Position numbers and translations under genes: made by a program. Below, one piece after another: positions 38,135 to 46,392 of a stretch of DNA of 64,000 nucleotides (position 1 is its first letter; each line of letters begins with the position of its first letter). The notes beneath the pieces are model-generated. The model was not told the origin of the DNA and searched no databases. It saw only the letters and a program-made list of their open reading frames with translations. The DNA comes from Pacificimonas aurantium (lineage in GTDB: Bacteria > Pseudomonadota > Alphaproteobacteria > Sphingomonadales > Sphingomonadaceae), in the NCBI RefSeq assembly GCF_020092905.1, contig NZ_JAGSGB010000002.1, positions 992,001 through 1,056,000 on the forward strand, read 5' to 3'.

Positions 38135-38552
38135 GACGTTTCGCCCAGACCGGGACCGTCCCCACCGCGTCCTTCTGATAATGGTGCGGCCAGCGGTCCA
38201 TCGCCGCCTCCGCCTTGGCCGCCTCGATGGGTTCGGCAGGGGCGAAGCTGTCAAACCCGCAGCGGCGCATGAAGCCGAGCTGGTCGAGCAGAACATCGCC
38301 TTCGGCGCGCAGTTCACCCTGATAGCCCTCCTCGCGCAGGATGCGGGCGGCGGAATAGCCGCGCCCGTCCTTGAAGGCGGGGAAGCCGACTTCGATGAGC
38401 TTCAGGCGCGCGAGGTGCGGCACCAGTTCGCGCACGTCGGCGCCGGGTTCGATGCGCACGGCAACGGCCTCGGGCTGTTCGAGAAATGCCTCCAACGTCA
38501 CCGCCGGTTCGTTGACCGGAGCATCGTCGCGGTAGCGGGGCCAATCAGCCAT
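38127..38552 (-). CDS. DUF934 family protein
   Basis: Small cytoplasmic protein almost always encoded between cysI and cysH in alphaproteobacteria and predicted to assist sulfite reduction. The 141 residues include HLARLKLIEVGFPAFKDGRGYSAARILREEGYQGELRAEGDVLLDQLGFMRRCGFDSF, the family core. ATG 38552 gives the correct N terminus; it overlaps the cysI-type gene by 8 bp, and the far end overlaps cysH by 8 bp, so all three are translationally coupled. Biochemical role is not established. Confidence 0.9.
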   Translation of the reverse strand: MADWPRYRDDAPVNEPAVTLEAFLEQPEAVAVRIEPGADVRELVPHLARLKLIEVGFPAFKDGRGYSAARILREEGYQGELRAEGDVLLDQLGFMRRCGFDSFAPAEPIEAAKAEAAMDRWPHHYQKDAVGTVPVWAKRHG

Positions 38553-40179
38553 AAAGCGCCTCCTTGAACGGGGCCATGCCGAGACGGCGATAGGTATCGA
38601 CGAAGCGCTCGCCCTCCTCGCGCTGCTCGAGATACAGGTTGGTGACGGTTTCGACGGCATCGACCACGCCGTCCTCGTCGAAGCCGGGGCCGGTGATCTT
38701 CGCCAGGCTGACATCCTCAGCGCCCGAGCCGCCGAGGAGGAGCTGGTAATTCTCCACCCCTTTCCGGTCGACGCCGAGAATGCCGATATGACCAGCATGG
38801 TGATGGCCGCAGGCATTGATGCAGCCGGATATCTTGATCTTCAGCTCGCCAAGATCGCGTTCGCGGCCGGACAGGCGCTGCGACAGCTTCTGCGCCACGG
38901 GGATCGACCGGGCATTCGCAAGGCTGCAATAGTCGAGCCCCGGACAGGCGATGATGTCGCTGGCAAGATCGAGGTTCGGCGTACCGAGACCGGCGGCCTC
39001 CAGCTCCTGCCACAAGGCATGGAGATCGGCCTGCTTCACGTTCGGCAGGATCAGGTTCTGCGCATGGGTCACGCGCACCTCGTCGAGCGAATAGCGCTGC
39101 GCAAGGTCGGCGACGATGTCCATCTGCTCGGCAGAGGCATCGCCCGGAATGCCGCCCACAGGCTTCAGGCTGATCGCGGCGGCGGCATAGCCCGGCACCT
39201 TGTGCGCGGTGACGTTCGCCTGCGCCCACAGACGGAAGTCGGGGTCGTCGGTGTCGTAGCCGTCCTCGAGCCGTTCATAGGCAGGGGGTGCGAAGAACGC
39301 CTCGATGCGCTCCAGTTCGGCGCGCGGCGGGTCGAGGTCGAGCGGCTGCATACGCTCGTATTCCTCCTCGACCTGACGGCGGAATTCGTCCGCGCCGGTT
39401 TCGTGCACGAGGATCTTGATGCGCGCCTTGTACTTGTTATCGCGGCGGCCCCAGCGGTTGTAGACGCGCAGGATCGCCTCGGAATAGCTGACAAGCTCGT
39501 CGACGGGTACGAACTCGCGCACGCAAGGGGCGATCATGGGCGTCCGTCCCATGCCGCCGCCGGCGAAGAACTTCGCGCCCAGCTCTCCCGCCTCGCTGCG
39601 CACCATCTCGATGCCGATATCGTGCAGGCGCATGGCCGCACGGTCGCCCGGCGAGGCAATGACGGCGATCTTGAACTTGCGCGGGAGGAACGAGAATTCC
39701 GGGTGGAAGCTCGACCATTGGCGCAGCAGCTCGGCATAGGGACGCGGGTCGCACACCTCGTCCGCGGCCACGCCGGCATATTGGTCCGACGAGATGTTGC
39801 GGATGCAGTTGCCGCTGGTCTGGATCGCGTGCATCTCGACGGTCGCCAGATCGTCGAGGATGTCGGGCGCATCCTTCAGCTGGATCCAGTTATACTGGAT
39901 GTTCTGACGCGTCGTGAAATGGCCGTAGCCCTTGTCATATTTGCGCGCGATCTCCGCCAGCATGCGCATCTGCTGCGAGGACAGTGTGCCGTAGGGCACG
40001 GCCACGCGCAGCATATAGGCATGCAGCTGGAGGTAGAGACCGTTCATCAGCCGAAGCGGCGTGAACTGCTCCTCGGTCAGTTCGCCCGACAGGCGCCGGT
40101 CCACCTGGTCGCGGAATTCCGCAACGCGGGCGTCGACCATCTGCTGGTCGTACTGGTCGTACTGGTACATGGTTGCCAT
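38545..40179 (-). CDS. Siroheme nitrite/sulfite reductase
   Basis: Siroheme and [4Fe-4S] enzyme, probably the assimilatory sulfite reductase given its operon. Cofactor cysteines are in ACPGLDYCSLANARS and SGCINACGHHHAGHIG, spaced as in the ferredoxin-type nitrite/sulfite reductase family. The duplicated domain layout and length (544) fit. The N terminus carries a small repeat, QYDQYDQ, encoded by two 9-nt direct repeats. ATG 40179 is the first of two close starts. Downstream DUF934 and cysH support sulfite as substrate; no nitrate genes are nearby. Confidence 0.92.
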   Translation of the reverse strand: MATMYQYDQYDQQMVDARVAEFRDQVDRRLSGELTEEQFTPLRLMNGLYLQLHAYMLRVAVPYGTLSSQQMRMLAEIARKYDKGYGHFTTRQNIQYNWIQLKDAPDILDDLATVEMHAIQTSGNCIRNISSDQYAGVAADEVCDPRPYAELLRQWSSFHPEFSFLPRKFKIAVIASPGDRAAMRLHDIGIEMVRSEAGELGAKFFAGGGMGRTPMIAPCVREFVPVDELVSYSEAILRVYNRWGRRDNKYKARIKILVHETGADEFRRQVEEEYERMQPLDLDPPRAELERIEAFFAPPAYERLEDGYDTDDPDFRLWAQANVTAHKVPGYAAAAISLKPVGGIPGDASAEQMDIVADLAQRYSLDEVRVTHAQNLILPNVKQADLHALWQELEAAGLGTPNLDLASDIIACPGLDYCSLANARSIPVAQKLSQRLSGRERDLGELKIKISGCINACGHHHAGHIGILGVDRKGVENYQLLLGGSGAEDVSLAKITGPGFDEDGVVDAVETVTNLYLEQREEGERFVDTYRRLGMAPFKEALYG

Positions 40180-40183
40180 TGCT

Positions 40184-40471
40184 TCAGCCTTCCGCCTGCA
40201 CGCCGAGATCGGGCCGGACGCTGGGACCCGCCGCGCGCATGCGTTCCTTGATATGAGAGGGGACGGGTCCCTGTTCGCCGTCTTCCGCGTCGACCTCATA
40301 GGCGCCGTTGACGGCGCGGCTGGTCATTTCGCGGTGCATGATGCCGGCGGCCTGCTCCGGCCCCTCGCCCGGCTCGACGAAGGCGGCGTCCGCGACGCGG
40401 CGGGACCAGCCGGAGCCGGTCCACCAGACGACATCGCCGGTTTCGAGGTCGTTTCCCGTAAGGATGATCAT
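40184..40471 (-). CDS. DUF2849 family protein
   Basis: Short protein (95 residues) of the DUF2849 family, a regular member of alphaproteobacterial cys operons between cobA/cysG and the sulfite reductase gene. It starts MIILTGNDLETGDVVWWTGSGWSRRVADA and ends with a charged tail. The ATG overlaps the cobA stop (40468-40471), and the stop is 4 bp before the reductase ATG. Function unknown; context suggests a small helper for siroheme or sulfite reduction. Confidence 0.88.
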   Translation of the reverse strand: MIILTGNDLETGDVVWWTGSGWSRRVADAAFVEPGEGPEQAAGIMHREMTSRAVNGAYEVDAEDGEQGPVPSHIKERMRAAGPSVRPDLGVQAEG

Positions 40472-41220
40472 AGTGCGAGCTGTTCCAGATGCTGTTCGGA
40501 GACCGCGCCCAGCCGGGCGACGTCGCCAACGATGATAAGCGCGGGGCTTCTAACGTTCGTGCGCGCCACGAGATCGGGGAGATCCGCAAGCACGGAGCGC
40601 AGGATGCGCATATCGGGGCGCGTGGCATTTTCCAGCACCGCGACGGGAACATCGGGCGTCAGGCCGTCGTCGATGAGCTTTTCGGCGATCGCAGGAGCGG
40701 TCTTCACGCCCATGAAGATGACGAGCGTACGGCCCTTGCCGGCAAGGCCGGCCCAGTTCTGGTCGGACAGACCCTTGCACTGGCCGGCAACGAAGCTGAC
40801 CACCGAGGCGTGATCGCGGTGCGTCAGCGGCATCGCCGCCGCCGCCGCCGCCCCGTTCGCCGCGGAAATGCCCGGGACTACCTCAACAGAAACGCCCGCT
40901 GCGTGCGCCGCCTCGACCTCTTCGCCGCCGCGCCCGAATATGAAGGGATCGCCGCCCTTGAGGCGCACGACAACCGCGCCCGCCTCAGCCTCGCGAACGA
41001 GCAGCCGGCCAATCTCTTTCTGCGGCAGCGTGTGCCGCGCGCGCCGCTTTGCGACGCTGATATAGCGGGCCTCGGGACTTCCGAGCCGCAAGATGGCGTC
41101 GGAGACGAGGCCGTCATGCACGATGACGTCCGCGGCTTCGAGCGCGCGGAGCGCCTTGATGGTCAGCAGCTCGGGATCACCCGGGCCGGCGCCGACAAGA
41201 ATGATGCGTCCTGCTGTCAT
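40468..41220 (-). CDS. cobA: Uroporphyrinogen-III C-methyltransferase
   Basis: SAM-dependent enzyme making precorrin-2, the precursor of siroheme. Signature motifs are ILVGAGPGDPELLTIKALRALEAADVIVHDGLVS (substrate loop), VVRLKGGDPFIFGRGGEEVEAA and VVPGISAANGAAAAAAMPLTHRD. It is single-domain (250 residues), lacking the CysG oxidase/ferrochelatase part. It is first in cobA-DUF2849-reductase-DUF934-cysH, so it supplies siroheme for the reductase. ATG 41220 fits the conserved start. The 178-bp divergent gap to the S9 peptidase should hold the operon promoter. Confidence 0.93.
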   Translation of the reverse strand: MTAGRIILVGAGPGDPELLTIKALRALEAADVIVHDGLVSDAILRLGSPEARYISVAKRRARHTLPQKEIGRLLVREAEAGAVVVRLKGGDPFIFGRGGEEVEAAHAAGVSVEVVPGISAANGAAAAAAMPLTHRDHASVVSFVAGQCKGLSDQNWAGLAGKGRTLVIFMGVKTAPAIAEKLIDDGLTPDVPVAVLENATRPDMRILRSVLADLPDLVARTNVRSPALIIVGDVARLGAVSEQHLEQLAL

Positions 41221-41398
41221 GACAGGGAAGATGGGCGCGCCGGCGCCCGGTCGCCACAAAGCCTTTCTTTCGCCGCCGCTAGATCGGCTTCACCCCGCCC
41301 GGCAAGGCGCAGAACATAACCGGCCGCCGTAGCTGGACATCGGCGATACGCGGACTAACAACCGGAGAGGGGTATGGGCGGAGACCAAGGGGCCTGAC

Positions 41399-43318
41399 AT
41401 GAACATCACGACATCCGCAATCGCGCTTGCCGCGCTTTCCCTTCTGGCGTCGGTTTCTCAAGTGGCCGACGCGCAGGAGCGCCGCACCGAGGGCAATCTC
41501 GTTATCGAAGGCGTACCGGAGATTCCGGCCGAAACAGAGGAAACGCTGCGCCGCTACGTCAATGTGCGCGGCCATTCCTTCGACGGGTTCCTGCCCGACG
41601 GCAGCCTGCTGATCGCAACCCGCTTCGGCGAGACGGCGCAAATCCACAGGGTTACCCAGCCGATGGGCGCGCGCCGACAGCTCACCTTCTACGACGAGCC
41701 GGTGGCTTCGGCGATCCCGCATCCGCAGCGCGCCGCCTTCGTGTTCGGCAAGGATACCGGCGGCGACGAATTCTACCGCGGCTACTACCAGGACGTCGAT
41801 AGCGGCGCGGCATTTCCCTTTACCCCCGAAGGTGCCCGGTCCGGAGGCTTCATCTTCACCGACGACGGCGACCGGGTGGCCTATTTCGTCGCCGAGGACG
41901 GCAATCCGGACTGGCGCATCGATATCGCCGCCCCGCCGACGAAAATGGCGCCGCAGACCATTTATGCGGGCGCGGGCGCGAACTATCCGACCGATTTCAG
42001 CGCCGACGGTCAGACGCTTGCCGTGCAGCGCTATTATTCCGCCTCGCACAGCGACCTCTACCTGATCGATATCGCGAGCGGCGTCGTCACCGAAGTGCTG
42101 CCGGATGAAGAGAATGCCTATATGGGCGGCGAGGTCCTGCGCGACGGCAGCGTCCTTACCGTTTCCGACCGGGGGGCGGACTTCGCGAACCTGGTGCGCA
42201 TATCGCCGGACGGCAGCGTTACCGACCTGACGCCCGGCATCGACTGGAACGTGGACGGCCTCGCCCTGTCGCCGGACGAAACCCGCGCCGTCTTCACGGT
42301 GAACGAAGACGGGTTCGGCACGCTGAAGATCATCGACCTGGCGAGCGGCGCCATCAGCGAGGGCCCGGACCTGCCCGCAGGTATCGTCTACGGTCCCATC
42401 TGGCACCCGGCCGGGCGGCTGGTCGGCTTTACCCTGACCGCGGCGACCAGCCCGGCGGACGTCTACAGCTATGACACCGAAAATGGCGACCTGACCCGGT
42501 GGACAGAAGCGGAGCTTGGCGGGCTCAACACGTCCGGCTTCGTTGAGCCGGAGCTGATCCGCTATCCGAACGACGAGGGAATGGAGATTCCGGCCTTCGT
42601 CTACAAGCCGGAGACCGAGGGGCCGCATCCGGTCATCATCTCGATCCACGGCGGACCCGAGGGCCAGTCTCGGCCCAGCTTCTCCTCCACCTACCAATAT
42701 TGGGTGAAGGAGCTGGGCGCGGCCGTCATTCGTCCGAACGTGCGCGGATCGGACGGCTATGGCGAAGAGTATCGCTCGATGGACAATGCCCTCAACCGCA
42801 AGAAGTCGGTGGAGGATATCGGCGCGCTGCTCGACTGGATCGAGACCCAGCCCGACCTCGATAGCGAGAAAGTCATCGTCTATGGCGGCAGCTATGGGGG
42901 CTATATGGTCCTTGCCTCGATGGTCGACTATTCCGACCGGCTGGCAGGCGGCATCGACATTGTCGGCATTTCCGATTTCCGCACCTTTCTGGAAAATACC
43001 AAAGGCTATCGCCGCGATCTGAGGCGCGCGGAGTATGGCGACGAGCGCGATCCGGAGATCGCGGCGTTCTTCGAGGAGATCAGCCCGCTGCGGAACGCCG
43101 ATCGCATCACAAAGCCGCTGTTCATCATCCAGGGCGCGAACGATCCGCGCGTTCCCGCCTCCGAAGCCGAGCAAATCCTGGAAGCCATGCGCGAAAGCGG
43201 CACAGAGGCATGGTATCTGCTTGCCATGGATGAGGGGCATGGGTTCCGGAAGCAGTCGAACCGGGAATATCAGCGCGCTGCCGAGACGCTGTTCCTGCAA
43301 CAGCTGCTCGGCGAATAG
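41399..43318 (+). CDS. Secreted S9-family prolyl oligopeptidase
   Basis: Serine peptidase with a signal peptide (residues 1-24, ending VADAQ), a beta-propeller N-terminal domain (about residues 45-385) and an alpha/beta-hydrolase C-terminal domain. The triad is Ser498 in YGGSYGGYMVLAS, Asp582 in QGANDPRVP and His614 in MDEGHGF. ISIHGGPEGQSRPSF forms the oxyanion region. Such exported enzymes degrade peptides in the periplasm or outside. It diverges from the cys operon and is followed 17 bp later by the acetyltransferase gene. Confidence 0.93.
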   Translation: MNITTSAIALAALSLLASVSQVADAQERRTEGNLVIEGVPEIPAETEETLRRYVNVRGHSFDGFLPDGSLLIATRFGETAQIHRVTQPMGARRQLTFYDEPVASAIPHPQRAAFVFGKDTGGDEFYRGYYQDVDSGAAFPFTPEGARSGGFIFTDDGDRVAYFVAEDGNPDWRIDIAAPPTKMAPQTIYAGAGANYPTDFSADGQTLAVQRYYSASHSDLYLIDIASGVVTEVLPDEENAYMGGEVLRDGSVLTVSDRGADFANLVRISPDGSVTDLTPGIDWNVDGLALSPDETRAVFTVNEDGFGTLKIIDLASGAISEGPDLPAGIVYGPIWHPAGRLVGFTLTAATSPADVYSYDTENGDLTRWTEAELGGLNTSGFVEPELIRYPNDEGMEIPAFVYKPETEGPHPVIISIHGGPEGQSRPSFSSTYQYWVKELGAAVIRPNVRGSDGYGEEYRSMDNALNRKKSVEDIGALLDWIETQPDLDSEKVIVYGGSYGGYMVLASMVDYSDRLAGGIDIVGISDFRTFLENTKGYRRDLRRAEYGDERDPEIAAFFEEISPLRNADRITKPLFIIQGANDPRVPASEAEQILEAMRESGTEAWYLLAMDEGHGFRKQSNREYQRAAETLFLQQLLGE

Positions 43319-43335
43319 GTGCAGCGAGGAGCGCA

Positions 43336-43884
43336 GTGGCCCAGTTCGACAGCCAGCCCGTCCTGACGGACGACCGGGTGACGCTGCGACCACTGCGCCC
43401 CGGCGACTGGGACGCGCTGTTTGCCGTCGCTGCGGACAGAGACGTGTGGGCCGGCCACCCGGCCCATGACCGCTGGCGGGAGCCGGTCTTTCGCAAGTTC
43501 TTCGAGGACTCGCTCGCGAGCGGCGGCGCGCTGCTGATCGAGGATGCCTCGACACGCAGCGCCATCGGTTCTTCCCGGTTCGACGAGCGGCGCGCCGAGC
43601 CGGGGGAGACGGAGATCGGCTGGACCTTCCTGGCGCGGTCGCATTGGGGCGGACAAACGAACAAGGCGGTAAAGCGCCTGATGCTGGCCCATGCGCTGGC
43701 GCATTACGACCGCGTCATCTTCCTTGTCGCGGAGACCAATGTCCGCTCGCAAAAGGCCATGGAACGGATCGGCGGCCGGTTGACCGACCGCACCCAGGTC
43801 TTCGACATGGCAGGCGAACCCAGCCGCCACCTCGTCTACGCCATCGACGCCGAGGACTTCGCGGCCGGGCCCCTGCAGGAATGA
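43336..43884 (+). CDS. GNAT-family N-acetyltransferase
   Basis: Acetyltransferase of the RimJ/RimL-like type with 182 residues: VTLRPLRPGDWDALFAVAADRDVWAGHP at the N terminus, the acetyl-CoA region around GWTFLARSHWGGQTNKAVKRLMLAHAL and the C-terminal VAETNVRSQKAMERIGGRL. The GTG start follows a GAGGAGCG ribosome-binding site. Substrate unknown. The gene is close behind the S9 peptidase and converges on the flavodoxin-like gene. Confidence 0.88.
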   Translation: MAQFDSQPVLTDDRVTLRPLRPGDWDALFAVAADRDVWAGHPAHDRWREPVFRKFFEDSLASGGALLIEDASTRSAIGSSRFDERRAEPGETEIGWTFLARSHWGGQTNKAVKRLMLAHALAHYDRVIFLVAETNVRSQKAMERIGGRLTDRTQVFDMAGEPSRHLVYAIDAEDFAAGPLQE

Positions 43885-43887
43885 GGG

Positions 43888-44508
43888 CTATTCGTGCCCG
43901 GGAAAGGGCGTGTCCTTCAGAAGCTTCGCAAGATGGGCCGCGTTGTCGGCCACCATGCCCGCGGTCTGGTCGATCATGTCGGGAACCTGATCGAGCTCCT
44001 TGAAGTCGGTCGAGCCCATGGCTTCGCCGACCCAGTAGCAGGCCGCGACGGGCGGAACGGTAAACCCGCTATCGTTCAGCGACTGCGCCAGCTGCGCCGT
44101 GCAATTATGCGCGCCATCCTCGTTGCCGACGATGGCGAAGACGCACAGCTTACCATAGCTGGGCATGCGGCCCTGGTCGTCGGTTTCCGACGTAAAGGCG
44201 CCGAGGCGCTCCATGGCGCGTTTCGCCACGCTCGACACCTGCCCCATCCAGATGGGCGTTCCGAAAATCAGGATGTCGGCCGCGACGACCTTCTCGCGGA
44301 TCGCCGGCCAGGCGTCGCCGGCTCCCTCGTCGGAGGTCACGCCGGGCTTGATGTCATGGTCGGCAAGGCGCACCGTCTCCGACAGCTTGATGCCCTGCGC
44401 GGAAAATTTGGCGGCGAGAAGCTGGATCATCCGGTCGGTCGAGGACGGCTCGCCGGAGGAGGGTTTCAAGGTGGCGTTGAAGGCAAGGGCGGAAAGACTG
44501 GTCATCAC
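43888..44508 (-). CDS. Flavodoxin-family NAD(P)H-dependent reductase-like protein
   Basis: FMN-binding fold of 206 residues. The phosphate-loop region reads ALAFNATLKPSSGEPSSTDRMIQLLA, followed by ADILIFGTPIWMGQVSSVAKRAMERLGAF (flavin contact) and KLCVFAIVGNEDGAHNCTAQLAQSL, as in the NADPH-dependent FMN reductase/WrbA-like group. Two adjacent ATG codons could start it. It lies 77 bp downstream of pdeM on the same strand; membership in the pdeM transcript is possible but unproved. Electron acceptor unknown. Confidence 0.87.
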   Translation of the reverse strand: MMTSLSALAFNATLKPSSGEPSSTDRMIQLLAAKFSAQGIKLSETVRLADHDIKPGVTSDEGAGDAWPAIREKVVAADILIFGTPIWMGQVSSVAKRAMERLGAFTSETDDQGRMPSYGKLCVFAIVGNEDGAHNCTAQLAQSLNDSGFTVPPVAACYWVGEAMGSTDFKELDQVPDMIDQTAGMVADNAAHLAKLLKDTPFPGHE

Positions 44509-44585
44509 ACTTTACTCCGATGAGGGGCTTTGCCCTTCAACGGGGAGCGGGCATGATGGGTCCACCTTTCACCTATGATAAGTCT

Positions 44586-45248
44586 TTATGCCGCAAGCGG
44601 AAATCTGAGAAGTTTCTCCCGCGTCGGCACCAGTGCGGTCGCTTCGCCGCCCACCGCGCGAAGGATAGGCGGAGAACTTGCATCGAGCCCGCCGGTCAGC
44701 GCGCCAAAGGCCGGCAGGATGATCTTCGTTTCCGACATCACATAGCAGCGCCGCGACACACCGCGGCCGCGCAGCCGCAGCCGCAGCTTCGGATGGAAAT
44801 GCCCGCTGAGTTCGGGCCGGGGGTCGGCCGGGTCGGCCTCGTGCCGCAGCACCAGCCCATCGACTTCCGCCTCGTCGGCGATCGTACCGCCGCAGGTGTC
44901 GACGAAACCGGGATCATGATTGCCGGTAATCCACGTCCAGTCGGTTTGCGCGGTCAGGCTTTCGAGAAGCGCCCTCGCCTCTGGCGCGAGGCGCTCGCAC
45001 CCCTCCCGGTCGTGGAAGGAATCCCCGAGGCACCACACCTCCTCCGCCTCGGTCCGGGCGATCGCGGCCTTTACGGCCTGCAGCGTTTCCAGGCTGTCAT
45101 AGGGCGGCAGCATCTGGCCGCGCTTGGCGAACCAGCTGGCCTTTTCCAGATGCAGGTCGGCGAGGAGGATTGCGTTGCGAAGCGGCCAGTAGATCGCGCC
45201 TTCGGCAAGCGGGACCAGCTCATGACCGCAGAACGAAAGGGGAACCAT
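44586..45248 (-). CDS. pdeM: Ligase-associated DNA damage response nuclease PdeM
   Basis: Metallophosphatase-fold nuclease of the four-gene ligase-associated damage response set. The metal motifs are ADLHLEKASWF, CLGDSFHDREG, ITGNHDPG and ELSGHFHPK. ATG 45248 begins MVPLSFCGHELVP, the usual start; GTG 45254 and TTG 45275 are alternatives. A GTTC-N7-GTTC direct repeat begins right after the ATG. The partner helicase gene lies upstream on the same strand, separated by an aspartic protease gene. Confidence 0.9.
   Translation of the reverse strand: MVPLSFCGHELVPLAEGAIYWPLRNAILLADLHLEKASWFAKRGQMLPPYDSLETLQAVKAAIARTEAEEVWCLGDSFHDREGCERLAPEARALLESLTAQTDWTWITGNHDPGFVDTCGGTIADEAEVDGLVLRHEADPADPRPELSGHFHPKLRLRLRGRGVSRRCYVMSETKIILPAFGALTGGLDASSPPILRAVGGEATALVPTREKLLRFPLAA
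45231..45245 (-). promoter_or_regulatory. LexA-type direct repeat at the pdeM start
   Basis: On the minus strand the sequence reads GTTC-CCCTTTC-GTTC, an exact match to the alphaproteobacterial LexA pattern GTTC-N7-GTTC, directly following the pdeM ATG. A repressor here would block the start of transcription or elongation. It also encodes Val-Pro-Leu-Ser-Phe, so a chance match in coding sequence is possible. Confidence 0.4.
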
Positions 45249-45303
45249 AGCCACGCCTATGGGCGAGCGGCGCAAGTCCGGTCAAGAGGCATGACGATCG
45301 GCC

Positions 45304-46290
45304 TCATGTACAGTCGGGATCGATCCTGGTGGCGCGGCATCCCCGGGCAAGCCGGCTGCGAATGCCGCTGGTCCGGGGGAGATCGAAAGCGACGAGCCGG
45401 TTCGGAAAGTCGACCATGACGCTGTCGAAGGAGCGCAGCATCGACATGCCGAGAAGGATGGCGGGCTCCCCGGCGAGGTCGAGCTGCGCGAACACCGGCG
45501 CATCGGAGAAGACGAGCGCTCCGCCGGAGATGAGGATCTTGTCGATTTCCAGCCGGCGGACATGTGCGAGTTCGCCCTGCAGCGAGTCGCCAAGGACGCC
45601 CACCAGTTCGACGCCCTCCTGTTCCTTTGCCCGGCGCAAGAGAGCCTCGCGCAGCGCCTCGTTCGCCACGGTCACCTGCGCGCCGGTGTCGAGCACCACC
45701 TTCACGCGGACGCCGTTGAGGCGCGCCTCGGTCAGGATCATGCGGCCGAGGCGGCGCTCTGCGGTGATCGTGATCACGCCGCGCTGATAGCGCGCCGGCA
45801 CCTGATCGACGGCGGAGGGCTCGACGGTCATGATGCCGTCGCGCATGTCGAACCGGACACGCGAATTCTGCAGGCTGTCGAGCCCGAGAAGGCCCTGCGC
45901 CCCGAGCCGGCGCGCCTCCACGGCGGGCGCCAGCAGGCCGACGAGGCCGTCCCCGGCGACGTCCAGTTCCTCAACCGTGAAGAGCGGCACCTTGTGGAGC
46001 CCGGAAATGGTATGAACGAAGGCGTCGCCGCCGCGCGGCAAGCCCAGGTCTGCGGCAAGCTCATGCGTGACCATGGTCCGCTCGGCGCCCGTATCGATGA
46101 CGAAGGGATAAGGACCGCTGCCATTGACGGTCACGTCGACGGTCATGCGGTCGGCGCGGTCCTCGCCAAGTTCGATATTCTGGCCCTCATGATCGGTCCC
46201 GGCCGCCGCATCCCGCGGCGGTGCGGGCGTCACGGCGTCGAAAGCCATCAGGAGCGGCGCGACGATCGCAGCCGGCCAGAATCTTTTCAT
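45304..46290 (-). CDS. Tandem retropepsin-like aspartic protease
   Basis: Exported protease-like protein with two aspartic-protease half-domains in one chain: FVIDTGAERTMVTHELA (Asp66) and VVLDTGAQVTVANEAL (Asp201), each followed by a hydrophobic flap/LLGL or LLGM segment. This pseudo-dimer is analogous to pepsin rather than to the dimeric retroviral enzymes. An N-terminal hydrophobic stretch (residues 4-17) suggests periplasmic or lipid-proximal location. The 328 residues end in a cysteine-containing basic tail. It sits between the helicase and pdeM genes, with no obvious functional link. Confidence 0.85.
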   Translation of the reverse strand: MKRFWPAAIVAPLLMAFDAVTPAPPRDAAAGTDHEGQNIELGEDRADRMTVDVTVNGSGPYPFVIDTGAERTMVTHELAADLGLPRGGDAFVHTISGLHKVPLFTVEELDVAGDGLVGLLAPAVEARRLGAQGLLGLDSLQNSRVRFDMRDGIMTVEPSAVDQVPARYQRGVITITAERRLGRMILTEARLNGVRVKVVLDTGAQVTVANEALREALLRRAKEQEGVELVGVLGDSLQGELAHVRRLEIDKILISGGALVFSDAPVFAQLDLAGEPAILLGMSMLRSFDSVMVDFPNRLVAFDLPRTSGIRSRLARGCRATRIDPDCT

Positions 46291-46321
46291 ATATCCTCCC
46301 CGGCGGAGACAGTTCCCCCGC

Positions 46322-46341
46322 CCTGTTCTTATAGGAACAGG
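46322..46341. promoter_or_regulatory. 20-bp palindrome between helicase and aspartic protease genes
   Basis: CCTGTTC-TTATAG-GAACAGG is a perfect 7-bp inverted repeat with an AT-rich centre. It lies 31 bp upstream of the aspartic protease ATG and 51 bp past the helicase stop. It could be an operator or a helicase terminator hairpin. The centre (TATAAG on the minus strand) resembles a -10 element. Confidence 0.4.
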
Positions 46342-46392
46342 AGGCTCCCTTTGCGCTGCGGCGTCAAGTCCCGCTCGACGGACGGCTTGCGG

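Noticed and set aside
38788-40251. 487-codon frame antisense to the sulfite reductase gene
   Set aside because: The minus strand encodes conserved siroheme/iron-sulfur motifs in an operon; the plus reading has no family pattern.
41279-43555. 758-codon frame antisense to the S9 peptidase
   Set aside because: The plus strand carries a signal peptide and intact Ser-Asp-His triad; the antisense product has no motif and starts with an Arg-rich stretch.
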